In this document: piece after piece, positions 1-11,855 of the stretch | How positions within the stretch are numbered: the stretch's first letter is position 1 | Layout of the letters: each line of letters begins with the position of its first letter | DNA from: Herbaspirillum seropedicae | GTDB lineage: Bacteria > Pseudomonadota > Gammaproteobacteria > Burkholderiales > Burkholderiaceae_D | NCBI RefSeq assembly: GCF_001040945.1 | Contig: NZ_CP011930.1 | Span: forward strand, 2,085,704-2,149,703 | DNA: 64,000 nt | Direction of reading: 5' to 3' | Position numbers and translations under genes: made by a program | The notes under the pieces: model-generated | The model's input: the letters and a program-made list of their open reading frames with translations, nothing else | What the model was told of the DNA's origin: nothing | Databases searched by the model: none

Positions 1-111
1 GATATGGTGCTCGATGGCGGCCATGTCGCGGCCAGCCCAGCCGGCGATGACCAGGGTATGGATCTCGGCCTGGAGGGAGGATTGGTCGGGGAGGGTAAAG
101 GTCAGCTTCAT
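1..111 (-). CDS. DUF2848 family protein, N-terminal part only
   Basis: Only the first 37 codons lie in the window; the gene runs off the left edge. The start ATG is at 109-111, and the peptide opens MKLTFTLPDQ and continues with VIAGWAGRDMAAIEHHI. That opening is typical of DUF2848 proteins, which are related to the fumarylacetoacetate-hydrolase fold and have no firmly assigned substrate. It lies downstream of an MFS carrier and a LysR regulator on the same strand, which fits a small catabolic cluster for an organic acid. A degenerate intergenic repeat separates it from the carrier. The family call rests on a short fragment. Confidence 0.6.
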   Translation of the reverse strand, partial: MKLTFTLPDQSSLQAEIHTLVIAGWAGRDMAAIEHHI

Positions 112-184
112 GAGTGTCTATCCAACAGGGTGAATCAAGGGGAGTCGGTGCCAGGCGTAGCAGTCCCGCCATGCACATCTTTTT

Positions 185-299
185 CCGTTCGGACTGGGTA
201 GATCCGGAGGATCGTATCGAAGGCGCTGTGTCGGGTGCGCAAAAGCCGGAGGCCAGAGCGCCCCTTCGACGAGCTCAGGACAGACTTCGATACGCTGGG
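185..299. repeat. Palindromic intergenic repeat, copy A (degenerate)
   Basis: Begins CCGTTCGGACTGGGTAG, carries CGTATCGAAGGC in the left arm, and ends with CTTCGATACG. The right arm is rearranged and contains CTTCGACGAGCTCAGGAC instead of the regular CTACTCAG end. It belongs to the same family as the copies at 16784, 25094, 39841, 47725 and 47919, and lies between the DUF2848 start and the end of the MFS gene. Confidence 0.7.
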
Positions 300-307
300 G
301 TGCGGTA

Positions 308-1621
308 TCAATGCTTCCTGATGAACACCACCACCAGGAAGCTGGCAACCAGTTCCAGCGCCGCCACGAAGTACAGACCCGAGGACAGCGACCCGGTGCT
401 GGTCTTCAATGCGCCGATCATGTAGGGCGCAACGAAGCCGGCCAGGTTGCCGATGGAGTTGATCAGGGCAATGCCGCCTGCGGCTGCAGTGCCGGCCAGG
501 AAGGCGCCGGGGATGGACCAGAACACCGGGAAGGCGGCCAGGATGCCGATGGCCGCCAACGTCAGCGAACACAGCGCCAGGGTGGCGTTGCCCAGCGTCA
601 TGCCGGTGGCGACCAGGCCGATACAGGCGATGAGGGTGGCGATGGCGCTGTGCAGGCGACGCTCGCCGGTCTTGTCGGAATGGAAGCCGTTCCAGATCAT
701 CGCCAGCGTGCCGGCTATGAAGGGGATGGCCGAGATCAGGCCGATCTGCAGATTGCCCTTCACGCCGATTTCCTTGATGATGGACGGTGCCCAGAAGGCG
801 ATGGTGGCGTTGCCGCTGACCACGCAGAAATACACGGCGGCACAGATCCAGACGCGATAGTTGGTGCAGGCATCCTTGAAGGAGAAATGCTTGCCCGGCG
901 CACTGTTCTCGGCGGCCAGCACCTGGGTGACGGCGTTCTTTTCCGCCTCGCTGAGCCACTTGGCGTTGGCCGGTCTTTCCGGCAGCCAGGCCAGTACGGC
1001 AAAGCCGGCCAGGATGGAGGGAATGCCTTCGAGGATGAAGAGCCATTGCCAGTTGGCCAGATGCCCCACGCCTTCCATGCCGCTCATGATGAGACCGGCA
1101 ATGGGACCGCCGACGGCACCGGCGATGGCGAACGACGTCATGAACAGGCCGTTGACACGGGCGCGGCGCTGGGCCGGGAACCAGTAGGTCAGGTACAGCA
1201 CCACGCCGGGGAAGAAGCCGGCCTCGAAGATGCCCAGCAGGAAGCGCAGGATGTAGAAGCTGGTCGGCGTGGTGACGTAGGCCATGGCCATCGACGCCAG
1301 CCCCCAGAGGATGGTGATGCGGGCCAGGGTCTTGCGGGCGCCGATCTTTTCCAGCAGCAGGTTGCTGGGCACTTCGAAGATGAAATAGCCGATGAAGAAG
1401 ATGCCTGCCCCCAAGCCATAGACCGCTTCCGAGAACTGCAGGTCCTGCAGCATCTGCAGCTTGGCAAAGCCGACGTTGACGCGGTCGATCCAGGCCAGCA
1501 CGAACAGGAAGACCAGGAAGGGAATCAGACGCCAGGCGATCTTGCGGTAGGTGACTTCCAGCGGTGCTGCCGCGCTGGCATGGGCCGCCGGCGTGGCCGC
1601 CGCGGATGGGGAATAAGACAT
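308..1621 (-). CDS. MFS transporter, anion:cation symporter (ACS) family
   Basis: 437-residue inner-membrane secondary carrier with about 12 hydrophobic helices. The N-terminal segment reading FVLAWIDRVNVGFAKLQM resembles the first-helix region of the tartrate/phthalate/hexuronate (ACS) permease group, and YLTYWFPAQRRARVNGLFM is the loop and helix typical of that group. The start at 1621 is chosen because GAGGAGG lies six bases upstream; a longer reading frame reaching 1732 lacks a ribosome site and adds a non-hydrophobic, low-complexity stretch. The upstream LysR gene and downstream DUF2848 gene suggest uptake of an organic acid, but the substrate cannot be read from sequence. Confidence 0.88.
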   Translation of the reverse strand: MSYSPSAAATPAAHASAAAPLEVTYRKIAWRLIPFLVFLFVLAWIDRVNVGFAKLQMLQDLQFSEAVYGLGAGIFFIGYFIFEVPSNLLLEKIGARKTLARITILWGLASMAMAYVTTPTSFYILRFLLGIFEAGFFPGVVLYLTYWFPAQRRARVNGLFMTSFAIAGAVGGPIAGLIMSGMEGVGHLANWQWLFILEGIPSILAGFAVLAWLPERPANAKWLSEAEKNAVTQVLAAENSAPGKHFSFKDACTNYRVWICAAVYFCVVSGNATIAFWAPSIIKEIGVKGNLQIGLISAIPFIAGTLAMIWNGFHSDKTGERRLHSAIATLIACIGLVATGMTLGNATLALCSLTLAAIGILAAFPVFWSIPGAFLAGTAAAGGIALINSIGNLAGFVAPYMIGALKTSTGSLSSGLYFVAALELVASFLVVVFIRKH

Positions 1622-1923
1622 GAAAACCTCCTCAGGTAATGCCGGCGTCCGCTGCTGCGGCGTCGTGCTGTGGTCTGTGGGAAATGAAGATGTGGCCGGA
1701 CCTGCACAGGCAATCCGGAATGCCGGGGTCATACGGTGCTGCCGTCTCGGTCTGAAATCAGTATGGGGATGCGGGGCAGGCGCTGTCCAACAAGAAAATC
1801 TGAGCAGGCTTGATTGAAAAATCTTATGAGCAAAAGCAGGGCAGGGTTTGCTTCAGGATGGTGCTGTGCGCGCAAGCCTGGCCTGCCGCGCCCGCCCGCC
1901 CCGGCGCGGGCGCGGCGCGCTCT
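1622..1923. other. 302-bp intergenic region upstream of the MFS gene
   Basis: This stretch separates the end of the LysR gene from the start of the MFS carrier, both on the minus strand. No credible gene is seen. The only small symmetry noticed is GATT at 1812-1815 paired with AATC at 1820-1823, in a locally AT-rich patch that could hold the carrier's promoter. A LysR-type site is plausible here but not demonstrated. Confidence 0.4.
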
Positions 1924-2859
1924 TTAGTTCAGCGAGGCTGGCAGGCGGGCGATCTCATGGCCCCAATTGAGTGCGAAATCGGCAGCGGTTTCCTGGGCAA
2001 TGCGCGCCACTGTTTCGGTCAGTGGATTCTCATGGTCCGAGCGGAACGAGGCGATCAGCACCAGCGCCGGGAATTCGGTATCCACCCTCAGCAGGTGCAG
2101 GCTTTCTTCATTGAGCTCGCGCTGGATGATGGCCGGCGGCACGGCGGTGATGCCAAAGCCATCGGTGGCCAGGCGGATCATGGTGGCCACCGAGGCGATG
2201 CAATTGATGTGCAGCGTGCGCTCGCTGCGCTGGCTGTCCGAGAACAGGCGCTCGATCACCGCGTGCGGCCCCGAGTTGCGGGCGAAGCTGATGATGGGGA
2301 AGGCCGCCAGGTCGGCCAGCGACAAGGTCTCGCTGCCGATGTCGAGCTTGGGGCTGCCGACCCAGCGCATGGGGAATTCGCACAGCGCCAGATTGCTGAC
2401 CTGCGGGCCGATCACCGCTTCGGCCTGCAGCACCAGGTCGAGGTTGCCTTTGCTGAACTGTTCGTGCAGATGGATGGTGGTGTCGCTGACGATCTCGATC
2501 TGCAGGCGCGGGAAGGTCTTGTGCAAGCGTCCGAGGAAATCCGGGAACCAGCTGTGCACGATGGATTCGATCACGCCGATGCGGATGACGCCGGCGTAGA
2601 CTTCGCGGTCAGACATGTCTTCCTTCATCTCGCGCATGAGCTTGACCATGCGTTCAGCGTGCACCAGCGCCTTGCTGCCATCGGCGGTGAGCGCCACCTC
2701 GCGCGCGCTGCGGTCGAACAGGCGCACGCCGAAGTCCTGTTCGAGCGAGGCGATGCGGCTGGAAACGGCGGCCTGGGTGGTGTGCAGGCGTTCGGCGGTG
2801 AGCCGGAAGTTGCGCAGCCTGGCCAGCCAGACGAAGGTTTCGAGAAAGCGGATGTTCAT
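1924..2859 (-). CDS. LysR-type transcriptional regulator
   Basis: 311 residues, the normal length for the family. The N-terminal winged helix-turn-helix occupies about residues 1-60 (LETFVWLARLRNFRLTAERL followed by TTQAAVSSRIASLEQDFGVRLF), and the rest is a periplasmic-binding-protein-like effector domain. The neighbouring MFS and DUF2848 genes on the same strand are its likely targets. Unlike the classic arrangement it is not divergent from them; it lies upstream in the same direction and could be cotranscribed or could act on the 302-bp gap. The co-inducer is unknown. Confidence 0.92.
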   Translation of the reverse strand: MNIRFLETFVWLARLRNFRLTAERLHTTQAAVSSRIASLEQDFGVRLFDRSAREVALTADGSKALVHAERMVKLMREMKEDMSDREVYAGVIRIGVIESIVHSWFPDFLGRLHKTFPRLQIEIVSDTTIHLHEQFSKGNLDLVLQAEAVIGPQVSNLALCEFPMRWVGSPKLDIGSETLSLADLAAFPIISFARNSGPHAVIERLFSDSQRSERTLHINCIASVATMIRLATDGFGITAVPPAIIQRELNEESLHLLRVDTEFPALVLIASFRSDHENPLTETVARIAQETAADFALNWGHEIARLPASLN

Positions 2860-3252
2860 GCGTGCGTCATACCTGCTTCAGGCGGAAGGAAGGGCGTATT
2901 TTATCGCCATCAGGCGTACAGCCGGCGCGTCAGTTTTGGTGCGCTGCGCCATAAAACTGCTGGCTTCCTGTGTTGATCTGGTGCATTACGTCGTCTTATT
3001 TGTGTGCTTCTGGTGCGTTATATCGATATTCGAAATTTGAAAGTATTTTTTCTTTACTCTCGAAGAAAATGAAAATATATTTACATTTTTTCAGCGGGCA
3101 GGGACAGTTGATCACCTCTCGCTGCATGATAAACGCGGCCTGAAGACGGGTGCGTAAATGGGGTGGCGAGTCGCATGGAAATGATTTATATCATTTTCAT
3201 ATTATTTGCGGTGACTGCGCCATGAAGATCAAGAAAAACGGGGTGGCCGACG
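2860..3252. other. Divergent intergenic region between the LysR and RpiR genes
   Basis: 393 bp between two diverging regulator genes, with an AT-rich core at about 3015-3095 that stands out against the GC-rich surroundings. It should contain the promoters of both units. An imperfect inverted repeat pairs GAAAATG at 3065-3071 with a CATTTTTTC-like arm ending at 3092, and a perfect palindrome lies at 3179-3196. No coding sequence is supported. Confidence 0.6.
3179..3196. promoter_or_regulatory. Candidate RpiR operator palindrome
   Basis: A perfect inverted repeat, AAATGAT, four bases (TTAT), then ATCATTT, centred about 65 bp upstream of the RpiR start. A weaker related AT-rich dyad lies about 110 bp further upstream at 3065-3092. 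Position and symmetry fit a dimeric helix-turn-helix protein, most simply autoregulation by the adjacent RpiR regulator. The assignment is by proximity only. Confidence 0.4.
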
Positions 3253-4236
3253 GTGACGCAACAGCAGAAGAACATCAGCTTGCAGGGCGCAGGCGCGGTC
3301 GCGCAGGCGGTGGGCAAGCTGTATGCGCAGTTGTCCAAGTCGCACCGCAAGACGGCCGACTATGTGCTGGGCAATCCGTTTCGCGCGGCCACCATGACCA
3401 TCGATGAGCTCTCGGAAGCGGCCGGGATTTCGGTCGCCACCGCCAACCGTTTTGCCCATGCGCTGGGTTTTGACGGCTATGCGTCCTTTCGCGCCGCGCT
3501 GGTGTCGGACTTCGCCACCACCCTGGCGCCGGTCGAAAAGCTGCGCAATGAAGTCCAGCGCGCCGCCACCAGCGCCGAGATCATGGCGGCGGCCTTCGAC
3601 AGCGACATCGCCAATATCGAAGCTACGCGGCGCATGCTCACCGCCTCCGATTGCGAAGCGGCGGTGGACATGATCCTGGCGGCCGAGCGCATCTTCATTA
3701 CCGGCTTTGGCGCATCGGCCTATCTGGCCGGCCTGATGGCCCATGCGCTGGAACCTTATGTGCGCACCGTGTCTTCGGTGGCGCTGGCCGGCGGTCCTTC
3801 GCAGGCAGGCCGGCAATTCTTCAAGCTCGACAACCGCGACCTGGTCATCCCCATGGTATTTCCGCGCTATGCCGCCGATACGGTCTGGCTGACCCAGCGC
3901 GCGGTGGAGAAGGGCGCGAGGATACTGGCCATCACCGACAGCCCCGGTTCGCCGCTGGTGCCGCTGGCCGATGTCACCATCTATGCCCAGACCGACCGCA
4001 AGCTGTCACCCACCTCGGATGCGGCCGCGCTGATCCTGATCCAGGCGCTGTGCGACGCCGTGGCGCATCGCGCCCGGCGCTCGGTGCAGGCCGCCTCGCA
4101 GATGGCCGAATTCGTGCTGCCCTGGTTGTACCTGCCGCAGCAGCAACAACGCCCGGTCGTGAGCAAGGCCGCAGGGCGCGCCAAGACCGCCAAGACCGCC
4201 AAGGACGTTTCAACCCGACGAAAGACCAAAGCATGA
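3253..4236 (+). CDS. RpiR/MurR family regulator (HTH plus SIS domain)
   Basis: 327 residues: an N-terminal RpiR-type helix-turn-helix (about 20-95, including MTIDELSEAAGISVATANRF) followed by a SIS sugar-isomerase-like domain (about 125-265, with IFITGFGASAYLAGLMAH and a second half near residue 215). SIS domains in this family usually bind phosphosugars or amino-sugar phosphates. The start used is GTG at 3253; no ATG is available in frame nearby, so the exact start is uncertain. The C-terminal tail is Lys/Ala rich. Its stop overlaps the iaaA start in an ATGA junction, so it leads and probably controls the peptide-scavenging operon that follows. Confidence 0.88.
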   Translation: MTQQQKNISLQGAGAVAQAVGKLYAQLSKSHRKTADYVLGNPFRAATMTIDELSEAAGISVATANRFAHALGFDGYASFRAALVSDFATTLAPVEKLRNEVQRAATSAEIMAAAFDSDIANIEATRRMLTASDCEAAVDMILAAERIFITGFGASAYLAGLMAHALEPYVRTVSSVALAGGPSQAGRQFFKLDNRDLVIPMVFPRYAADTVWLTQRAVEKGARILAITDSPGSPLVPLADVTIYAQTDRKLSPTSDAAALILIQALCDAVAHRARRSVQAASQMAEFVLPWLYLPQQQQRPVVSKAAGRAKTAKTAKDVSTRRKTKA

Positions 4237-5219
4237 CCATTCCCGTAATCGCCATCCATGGCGGCGCCGGCACCATCACCCGCGCCTCGCTCACCGCCGA
4301 GGACGAAGCCCGCTACCACCAGGCCCTGGCCGACATCGTGGCCGCCGGCCAGGCCGTGCTCAATGCCGGCGGCTCGGCGCTGGAAGCCGTGACCGAAGCG
4401 GTGCGCCTGCTGGAAGACTGTCCGCTCTTCAATGCCGGCCATGGTGCGGTCTATACCAGCGAAGGCAAGCACGAGCTGGATGCCTGTGTCATGAATGGCA
4501 CCGACCTGGCCTCGGGCGCGGTGGCCTGCGTGACCAATCTGCGTAATCCCGTCCTGGCGGCGCGCACGGTGATGGAGCACAGCGAGCACGTGCTCCTGGT
4601 CGGTCCCGCTGCCGAATCCTTTGCTGCCCGGCATGGCGCGGTCACGGTCGAGCCGGGCTATTTCCATACCGATGCCCGTCATGAGCAATGGCTGCGCGTG
4701 CGCGGCCAGTCGCGCGCCATGCTGGACCACGATGCGTCTTCCTTCGCCTTCGCGGAAAAAGCGGCTGCCCCCACCGAGCCCATCGATCCCGACCACAAGT
4801 TCGGCACCGTCGGCGCAGTGGCGCTGGACCAGTTCGGCAACCTGGCGGCCGCCACCTCCACCGGCGGCATCACCAACAAGCAGCCGGGCCGCGTGGGCGA
4901 CTCGCCCATCATCGGCGCGGGCTGCTATGCCAACAACGCTACTGTCGCGGTCTCGGCCACCGGCACCGGCGAAGCCTTCATGCGCACTGCGGCCTGCTAC
5001 GACATCGCCGCCCGCATGGCCTATGCCGGCCAGAGCCTGGAGGCGGCCAGCCACGCCGTGGTGTTCGAGACCTTGCCCAAGGTCGGCGGACGCGGCGGCG
5101 TCATCGCCATCGACGGCCAGGGCAACCTGGCCCTGCCTTTCAATACCGAGGGCATGTATCGCGCCTACGGACGCGGCGAGCTGGCCCCGGTCACGGCCAT
5201 CTACGCAGCCCAGGCCTGA
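4233..5219 (+). CDS. iaaA: Isoaspartyl peptidase / L-asparaginase (plant type)
   Basis: 328-residue Ntn-hydrolase precursor that self-cleaves into two subunits and hydrolyses beta-aspartyl (isoaspartyl) dipeptides and asparagine. The autocleavage and nucleophile site is visible as [12 protein letters not shown], making Thr192 the new N-terminus of the small subunit; the later [16 protein letters not shown] segment is the conserved substrate loop. The N-terminal IAIHGGAGT motif is also typical. The start ATG overlaps the RpiR stop by four bases, implying translational coupling. In E. coli iaaA likewise precedes gsiABCD, which supports the role in peptide scavenging. Confidence 0.95.
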   Translation: MTIPVIAIHGGAGTITRASLTAEDEARYHQALADIVAAGQAVLNAGGSALEAVTEAVRLLEDCPLFNAGHGAVYTSEGKHELDACVMNGTDLASGAVACVTNLRNPVLAARTVMEHSEHVLLVGPAAESFAARHGAVTVEPGYFHTDARHEQWLRVRGQSRAMLDHDASSFAFAEKAAAPTEPIDPDHKFGTVGAVALDQFGNLAAATSTGGITNKQPGRVGDSPIIGAGCYANNATVAVSATGTGEAFMRTAACYDIAARMAYAGQSLEAASHAVVFETLPKVGGRGGVIAIDGQGNLALPFNTEGMYRAYGRGELAPVTAIYAAQA

Positions 5220-5244
5220 CGCGGCCCAGCAGGAGAGAATCAAG

Positions 5245-7098
<1,854 letters not shown>

Positions 7099-7223
7099 GC
7101 GGCGGTGCGTTCCGGGTTTTTGATGTTGTACAAAAATGTAGTCCGCGCAGTAAAAATCAATTACGTCGTACCAACCTCGCTTTATTGTTTTCTGTTTTCT
7201 GTCTACTGATCAGGAGAGACCAC

Positions 7224-8795
7224 ATGTCTACCACAGCAACTCACAAGGGAGTGTCGGCTGCCAAATGGCTGGCTGTCGCCGCCCTGGGTACCACGCTGCA
7301 GTTCGCCGCAGCGCATGCCTTCGCGGCCAAGACCGTGACCCTGGCGGTCTATTCGACCTTCACCACGCTGGACCCGTATGACGCCAACGACACGCTCTCG
7401 CTGTCCATGGCCAAGTCCTTCTACCAGGGCCTGTTCGGCTTCGACAAGGACATGAAGCTCATCCCGGTGCTGGCCGAAGGCTACCTGGTCAGCAAGGATG
7501 GCCTGGAATACACCATCCGACTCAAGCAAGGCGTGAAGTTCCAGGATGGCACCGTCTTCAAGGCCGATGCCGTCAAGGCCGTGTTCGACCGCGTGACCAA
7601 TCCGGACAACAAGTTGAAGCGCTACAACCTCTTCAACCGCATCGCCAAGACCGAGATCCTGAACGACTACACCGTCAAGGTGGTCCTGAAGGAACCGTTC
7701 TCGGCCTTCATCAACGTGCTGGCGCACCCGTCTGCGGTGATGATCTCGCCGACCGCGCTCAAGCAGTACGGCAACAAGGACATCGCCTTCCACCCGGTGG
7801 GCACCGGTCCCTTCAAGTTCGTGGAATGGAAGCAGACCGACTACGTCAAGGTGGCCAAGTTCGACGGCTACTGGAAGCCGGGCTATCCCAAGGTCGATGA
7901 GATCATCTGGAAGCCGGTGGTGGACAACAACGCCCGCTCGGCCATGATGCAGACCGGCGAGGCGCAGTTCACCTATCCGCTGCCCTATGAGCAGGCCGAC
8001 CTGTTGAAGAGCAAGTCCAACCTGGATGTGGTGGCCGCGCCCTCGATCATCCAGCGCTACATGTCGATGAACACCAAGCAGAAGCCCTTCGACAACCCCA
8101 AGGTGCGCGAAGCCATCAACTACGCCATCAACAAGCAGGCGCTGGTCAAGGTGGCCTTCAATGGCTACGCCGTGCCGATGGACGGTGTGGTGCCGCAGGG
8201 CGTGGACTATGCCTACAAGACTGGTCCCTGGCCCTATGACGTGAAGAAGGCCAAGGCGCTGCTGGCCGAGGCGGGCTATCCGAATGGCTTCGAGACCGAA
8301 CTGTGGTCGGCCTATACCCATAGCACGGCGGTGAAGATCGTCCAGTTCCTGCAGCAGCAGCTGGCGCAGGTGGGCATCAAGGCCAAGATCCAGGCCCTGG
8401 AAGCCGGCCAGCGCGTGGAACGCGTCGAAAGCTGGCAAGACCCGGCCACCGCACCGGTGCGCCTGCTCTACATCGGCTGGTCGTCCTCCACCGGTGAAGC
8501 CGACTGGGCGTTGCGTCCGCTGCTGGCCTCGGAATCCTTCCCGCCGCGTCTGTACAACACCGCCTACTACAAGAATGACAAGGTCGATGCCGACATCGCC
8601 AAGGCGCTGACCCTGACCGAGCGCAAGGACAAGGAAGCCCTGTACAAGGACGCCCAGCAGGAAATCTGGAAGGACGCACCCTGGGCCTTCCTGGTCACCG
8701 AAAAACTGCTCTATGCGCGCAACAAGAACCTCAAGGGCGTCTATGTGATGCCTGACCAGGCCATCGAGTTCGAGAACATCGAGCTGGTCAAGTAA
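7224..8795 (+). CDS. gsiB: Peptide/glutathione ABC transporter substrate-binding protein
   Basis: 523-residue family 5 solute-binding protein that captures peptides in the periplasm. A Sec signal peptide is visible at residues 1-34, ending AAAHAFA before [10 protein letters not shown]. The family landmark [11 protein letters not shown] is present near residue 193. The start ATG at 7224 is preceded by AGGAGAG. The 125-bp gap after gsiA is AT-richer than its surroundings and may hold an extra promoter, a common device for making more binding protein than membrane components. The gsi label comes from gene order; other peptides may be the true ligand. Confidence 0.93.
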   Translation: MSTTATHKGVSAAKWLAVAALGTTLQFAAAHAFAAKTVTLAVYSTFTTLDPYDANDTLSLSMAKSFYQGLFGFDKDMKLIPVLAEGYLVSKDGLEYTIRLKQGVKFQDGTVFKADAVKAVFDRVTNPDNKLKRYNLFNRIAKTEILNDYTVKVVLKEPFSAFINVLAHPSAVMISPTALKQYGNKDIAFHPVGTGPFKFVEWKQTDYVKVAKFDGYWKPGYPKVDEIIWKPVVDNNARSAMMQTGEAQFTYPLPYEQADLLKSKSNLDVVAAPSIIQRYMSMNTKQKPFDNPKVREAINYAINKQALVKVAFNGYAVPMDGVVPQGVDYAYKTGPWPYDVKKAKALLAEAGYPNGFETELWSAYTHSTAVKIVQFLQQQLAQVGIKAKIQALEAGQRVERVESWQDPATAPVRLLYIGWSSSTGEADWALRPLLASESFPPRLYNTAYYKNDKVDADIAKALTLTERKDKEALYKDAQQEIWKDAPWAFLVTEKLLYARNKNLKGVYVMPDQAIEFENIELVK

Positions 8796-8939
8796 GCAGG
8801 CGGTAGTACCGCAGTAGTCAGGCAGTACCCCTCCGGCGGCGTCGCAGGCGCCGCCGGCAGTATTCTTGCGATGGGCGGCGGCCCGTCGCGGCAACCAGCG
8901 CGGGTGGGTTTCCCCGGCGAGGCCATCTTAGAGAGCATC

Positions 8940-9860
8940 ATGTTTTCCTTTGTCATCAAACGCCTGTTAGGCCTCATTCCCACGCTACTGCTGGTAGCGG
9001 TGCTGGTGTTCCTGTTCGTGCACCTGCTGCCGGGCGATCCGGCGCGGCTGGCCGCCGGTCCCGAGGCCGACGACAAGACCGTCGCGCTGGTGCGCGCCGA
9101 CCTCGGCCTGGACAAGCCCTTGCCGGAGCAGTTCGTCAATTTCTTCCTCAATGCCGCGCGCGGCGACTTCGGCCATTCCATCCGCACCAAGCGTCCGGTA
9201 TCCGAAGAGATCAGCGCGCGCTTCTGGCCCACGCTGTGGTTGACCGTGGTGGCCATGGTCTGGGCCGTGCTGTTTGGCCTCATCATCGGTATTTCCTCGG
9301 CGGTGTGGCGCAACCAGTGGCCGGACCGGCTGGGCATGACCCTGGCGGTGTCGGGCATTTCCTTCCCGGCCTTTTCGCTGGGCATCCTGCTGGTGCAGGT
9401 GTTCTCGGTCAAGCTGGGCTGGCTGCCTACGGTCGGCGACGATACCTGGCTTCACTACATCCTGCCCTCCATCACGCTGGGTGCGGCGGTGGCGGCGGTG
9501 ATGGCGCGCTTTACCCGTTCTTCCTTCATCGAGATCCTGCAAGAGGACTTCGTGCGCACCGCGCGCGCCAAGGGCCTGACCGAGACCGTGGTGGTCATCA
9601 AGCATTGCCTGCGCAATGCCTTGATTCCGGTGGTGACGATGATGGGCTTGCAGTTCGGCTTCCTGCTGGGCGGCTCCATCCTGGTCGAGGTGGTGTTCAA
9701 CTGGCCGGGCATGGGCCGCCTGCTGGTGGACGCCGTCGAGATGCGTGACTACCCCGTCATCCAGGCCGAGATCCTGCTGTTCTCGCTGGAATTCATTTTC
9801 ATCAACCTGGTGGTGGACGTGCTCTATGCCGTGATCAACCCCAGCATCCGCTTCAAGTGA
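8940..9860 (+). CDS. gsiC: Peptide/glutathione ABC transporter permease 1
   Basis: 306-residue inner-membrane permease of the DppB/OppB type. The N-terminal helix reads [21 protein letters not shown], followed by a periplasmic loop containing [15 protein letters not shown]. The BPD_transp_1 domain spans about residues 95-306, with the ATPase-contacting EAA-like segment [21 protein letters not shown] near 205-225. The start ATG at 8940 is chosen over an upstream in-frame codon because the hydrophobic helix begins right after it. It pairs with GsiD, which starts eight bases after its stop. Confidence 0.93.
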   Translation: MFSFVIKRLLGLIPTLLLVAVLVFLFVHLLPGDPARLAAGPEADDKTVALVRADLGLDKPLPEQFVNFFLNAARGDFGHSIRTKRPVSEEISARFWPTLWLTVVAMVWAVLFGLIIGISSAVWRNQWPDRLGMTLAVSGISFPAFSLGILLVQVFSVKLGWLPTVGDDTWLHYILPSITLGAAVAAVMARFTRSSFIEILQEDFVRTARAKGLTETVVVIKHCLRNALIPVVTMMGLQFGFLLGGSILVEVVFNWPGMGRLLVDAVEMRDYPVIQAEILLFSLEFIFINLVVDVLYAVINPSIRFK

Positions 9861-9868
9861 GGGGAATC

Positions 9869-10801
9869 ATGTCGCTCTCCAACGCACCCATCTCCGATAC
9901 CGGCGCCCCCTTGCCGCCGCCCGGTCCTGCTGTGGCCGCCAGCGGCCAGAAGATCCGCACGCCCTGGCGCGAATTCTGGCGCAAGTTCAAGAAGCAGCAC
10001 CTGGCCGTGTATGCGGGGGTGTTCATCCTGTTCCTGGTCGCCGTGGCCATCCTGGCGCCCTGGATCGTTCCCTTCGATCCGGAAAACTTCTTCGACTACG
10101 ACGCCCTCAATTCGCCGCCCACCTGGGTGCATTGGTTTGGCGTGGATTCGCTGGGGCGCGACATCTTCAGCCGCATCGTCATGGGGACCCGCATCTCGCT
10201 GGCGGCGGGCTTCTTCTCGGTGGCCATCGGCGCGGTGATCGGCACCGTCTTCGGTTTGCTCGCCGGTTACTACGAAGGCTGGTGGGACCGCATCACCATG
10301 CGCATCTGCGATGTGCTGTTCGCCTTCCCCGGCATCCTGCTGGCCATCGGCATCGTCGCCATCCTGGGCGGCGGCATGATCAACGTCATCATCTCGGTGT
10401 CAGTCTTCAGTATCCCGGCCTTTGCCCGCCTGGTGCGCGGCAATACGCTGCAGTTGAAGAACCTGACCTATATCGAAGCCACCCGCAGCATCGGCGCCTC
10501 CGACATGACCATCATGTGGAAGCACATCTTCCCCGGCACCATCTCGGCCATCGTGGTGTATTTCACCATGCGCATCGGCACCTCCATCATCACGGCCGCG
10601 GGCCTGTCCTTCCTCGGCCTGGGCGCGCAATCGCCAACGCCGGAGTGGGGCCTGATGTTGAACGAAGCCCGCGCCGACATGGTCACTTCGCCGCACGTCG
10701 CGCTGGTGCCCAGCATCGCCATCTTCCTCACCGTGCTGGCCTTCAACCTGCTGGGCGATGGCTTGCGCGATGCGCTCGATCCCAAGATCGATCAGCGTTG
10801 A
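9869..10801 (+). CDS. gsiD: Peptide/glutathione ABC transporter permease 2
   Basis: 310-residue DppC/OppC-type permease. It has the expected cytosolic N-terminal tail rich in Pro and Ala, a first helix near residue 48 ([19 protein letters not shown]), the motif [16 protein letters not shown] typical of this subunit, and the EAA loop [22 protein letters not shown]. The ATG at 9869 follows GAGGGGA, better than an in-frame GTG at 9857 that overlaps the gsiC stop. The stop TGA lies five bases before the start of the next gene, so transport and peptide hydrolysis are tightly linked. Confidence 0.93.
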   Translation: MSLSNAPISDTGAPLPPPGPAVAASGQKIRTPWREFWRKFKKQHLAVYAGVFILFLVAVAILAPWIVPFDPENFFDYDALNSPPTWVHWFGVDSLGRDIFSRIVMGTRISLAAGFFSVAIGAVIGTVFGLLAGYYEGWWDRITMRICDVLFAFPGILLAIGIVAILGGGMINVIISVSVFSIPAFARLVRGNTLQLKNLTYIEATRSIGASDMTIMWKHIFPGTISAIVVYFTMRIGTSIITAAGLSFLGLGAQSPTPEWGLMLNEARADMVTSPHVALVPSIAIFLTVLAFNLLGDGLRDALDPKIDQR

Positions 10802-10805
10802 TGCA

Positions 10806-11831
10806 ATGAGTCTGCCGGTACCGCATATAGGCCGCTTGCCCGCCGGGCCGCGCAACAGCATCACCGATGTGGCGGGCGTGCGCGTAGGGCATTGCACACT
10901 CGACGACGGCGCGGTGCAGACCGGCGTGACCGTGATCGCGCCGCACCCAGGCAATCTCTTCACCCACAAGCTGCCGGCGGCGGTCGCCGTCATCAATGGC
11001 TTTGGCAAGAGCGCCGGGCTGGTGCAGCTGGAAGAGCTGGGTACGCTGGAGACGCCCATTGCGCTGTCCAACACCTTTGCCGTGGGCGCGCTGCTGGAGG
11101 CCCAGATCCGCCACACCCTGCGCGCCAATCCCGAATGCGGCCGCAGCCTGCCCACGGTCAATCCGCTGGTGCTGGAATGCAATGACGGCTACCTCAACGA
11201 CCTGCAGCGCATGGCGGTGCAAGCGGCGCATTTCGAGGCGGCGTTGCAGGCGTTGTCCGAAGAGGTCGTCCAGGGCGCGGTAGGAGCGGGGCGGGGCATG
11301 TCCAGCTTCGAACTCAAGGGCGGAATTGGCACGGCCTCGCGCTGTGTGGTGCTGGGCAAGGCGGCGCAGGGTTTTACGGTGGGCGCGCTGGTGCTCTCCA
11401 ATTTTGGCCGCCTGCCTGAGCTGATCCTTGCCGGCGAGCCACTGGGCGCGCAGCTGGCGGGCCAGGGCGGCAGCGACAGCGCGCCCGAGAAGGGGTCCAT
11501 CATCATGATCCTGGCCACCGATGCGCCGCTGGATGCACGCCAACTGAAGCGCCTGGCCACCCGTGCCGGCGCGGGCCTGGCGCGGACCGGCTCGGCCTAT
11601 GGCCATGGCAGCGGTGATATCGCGCTGGCCTTTTCCACGGCGCAGCAGATCGAGTCCGAGGCCGACTGCGTGCAGATGGCGCTGCTGGCCGATCACCTGC
11701 TGGACCCCTTGTTCCATGCCGCTGCCGACAGTGTCGAGCAGGCCATCGTCCATGCGCTCTTGGCCGCCCAGACCGTGCGCGGGCGCGACGGCCATGTACG
11801 CATGAGCCTGCGCGAGCGGCTGGCTTCCTGA
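10806..11831 (+). CDS. P1 family (DmpA-type) self-processing aminopeptidase
   Basis: 341 residues. DmpA and BapA enzymes self-cleave and remove N-terminal L- or D-amino acids or beta-amino acids from short peptides. The cleavage and nucleophile site is visible as EKGSIIMILATDAPL, with Ser231 as predicted nucleophile after Gly230; the early NSITDVAGVRVGH and middle GRGMSSFELKGGIGTASR segments are also family hallmarks. It sits directly after gsiD with only four intervening bases and just before an M55 D-aminopeptidase, so it probably processes peptides imported by GsiABCD. No signal peptide is seen, so action is cytosolic. D-, L- or beta-specificity cannot be told from sequence. Confidence 0.92.
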   Translation: MSLPVPHIGRLPAGPRNSITDVAGVRVGHCTLDDGAVQTGVTVIAPHPGNLFTHKLPAAVAVINGFGKSAGLVQLEELGTLETPIALSNTFAVGALLEAQIRHTLRANPECGRSLPTVNPLVLECNDGYLNDLQRMAVQAAHFEAALQALSEEVVQGAVGAGRGMSSFELKGGIGTASRCVVLGKAAQGFTVGALVLSNFGRLPELILAGEPLGAQLAGQGGSDSAPEKGSIIMILATDAPLDARQLKRLATRAGAGLARTGSAYGHGSGDIALAFSTAQQIESEADCVQMALLADHLLDPLFHAAADSVEQAIVHALLAAQTVRGRDGHVRMSLRERLAS

Positions 11832-11855
11832 ATCGCATTCCTGAAAGAACCTCCC

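Noticed and set aside
7099..7223. Additional operator before gsiB
   Set aside because: The gap is AT-richer and may contain a promoter, but no symmetrical site resembling the 3179-3196 palindrome is present.
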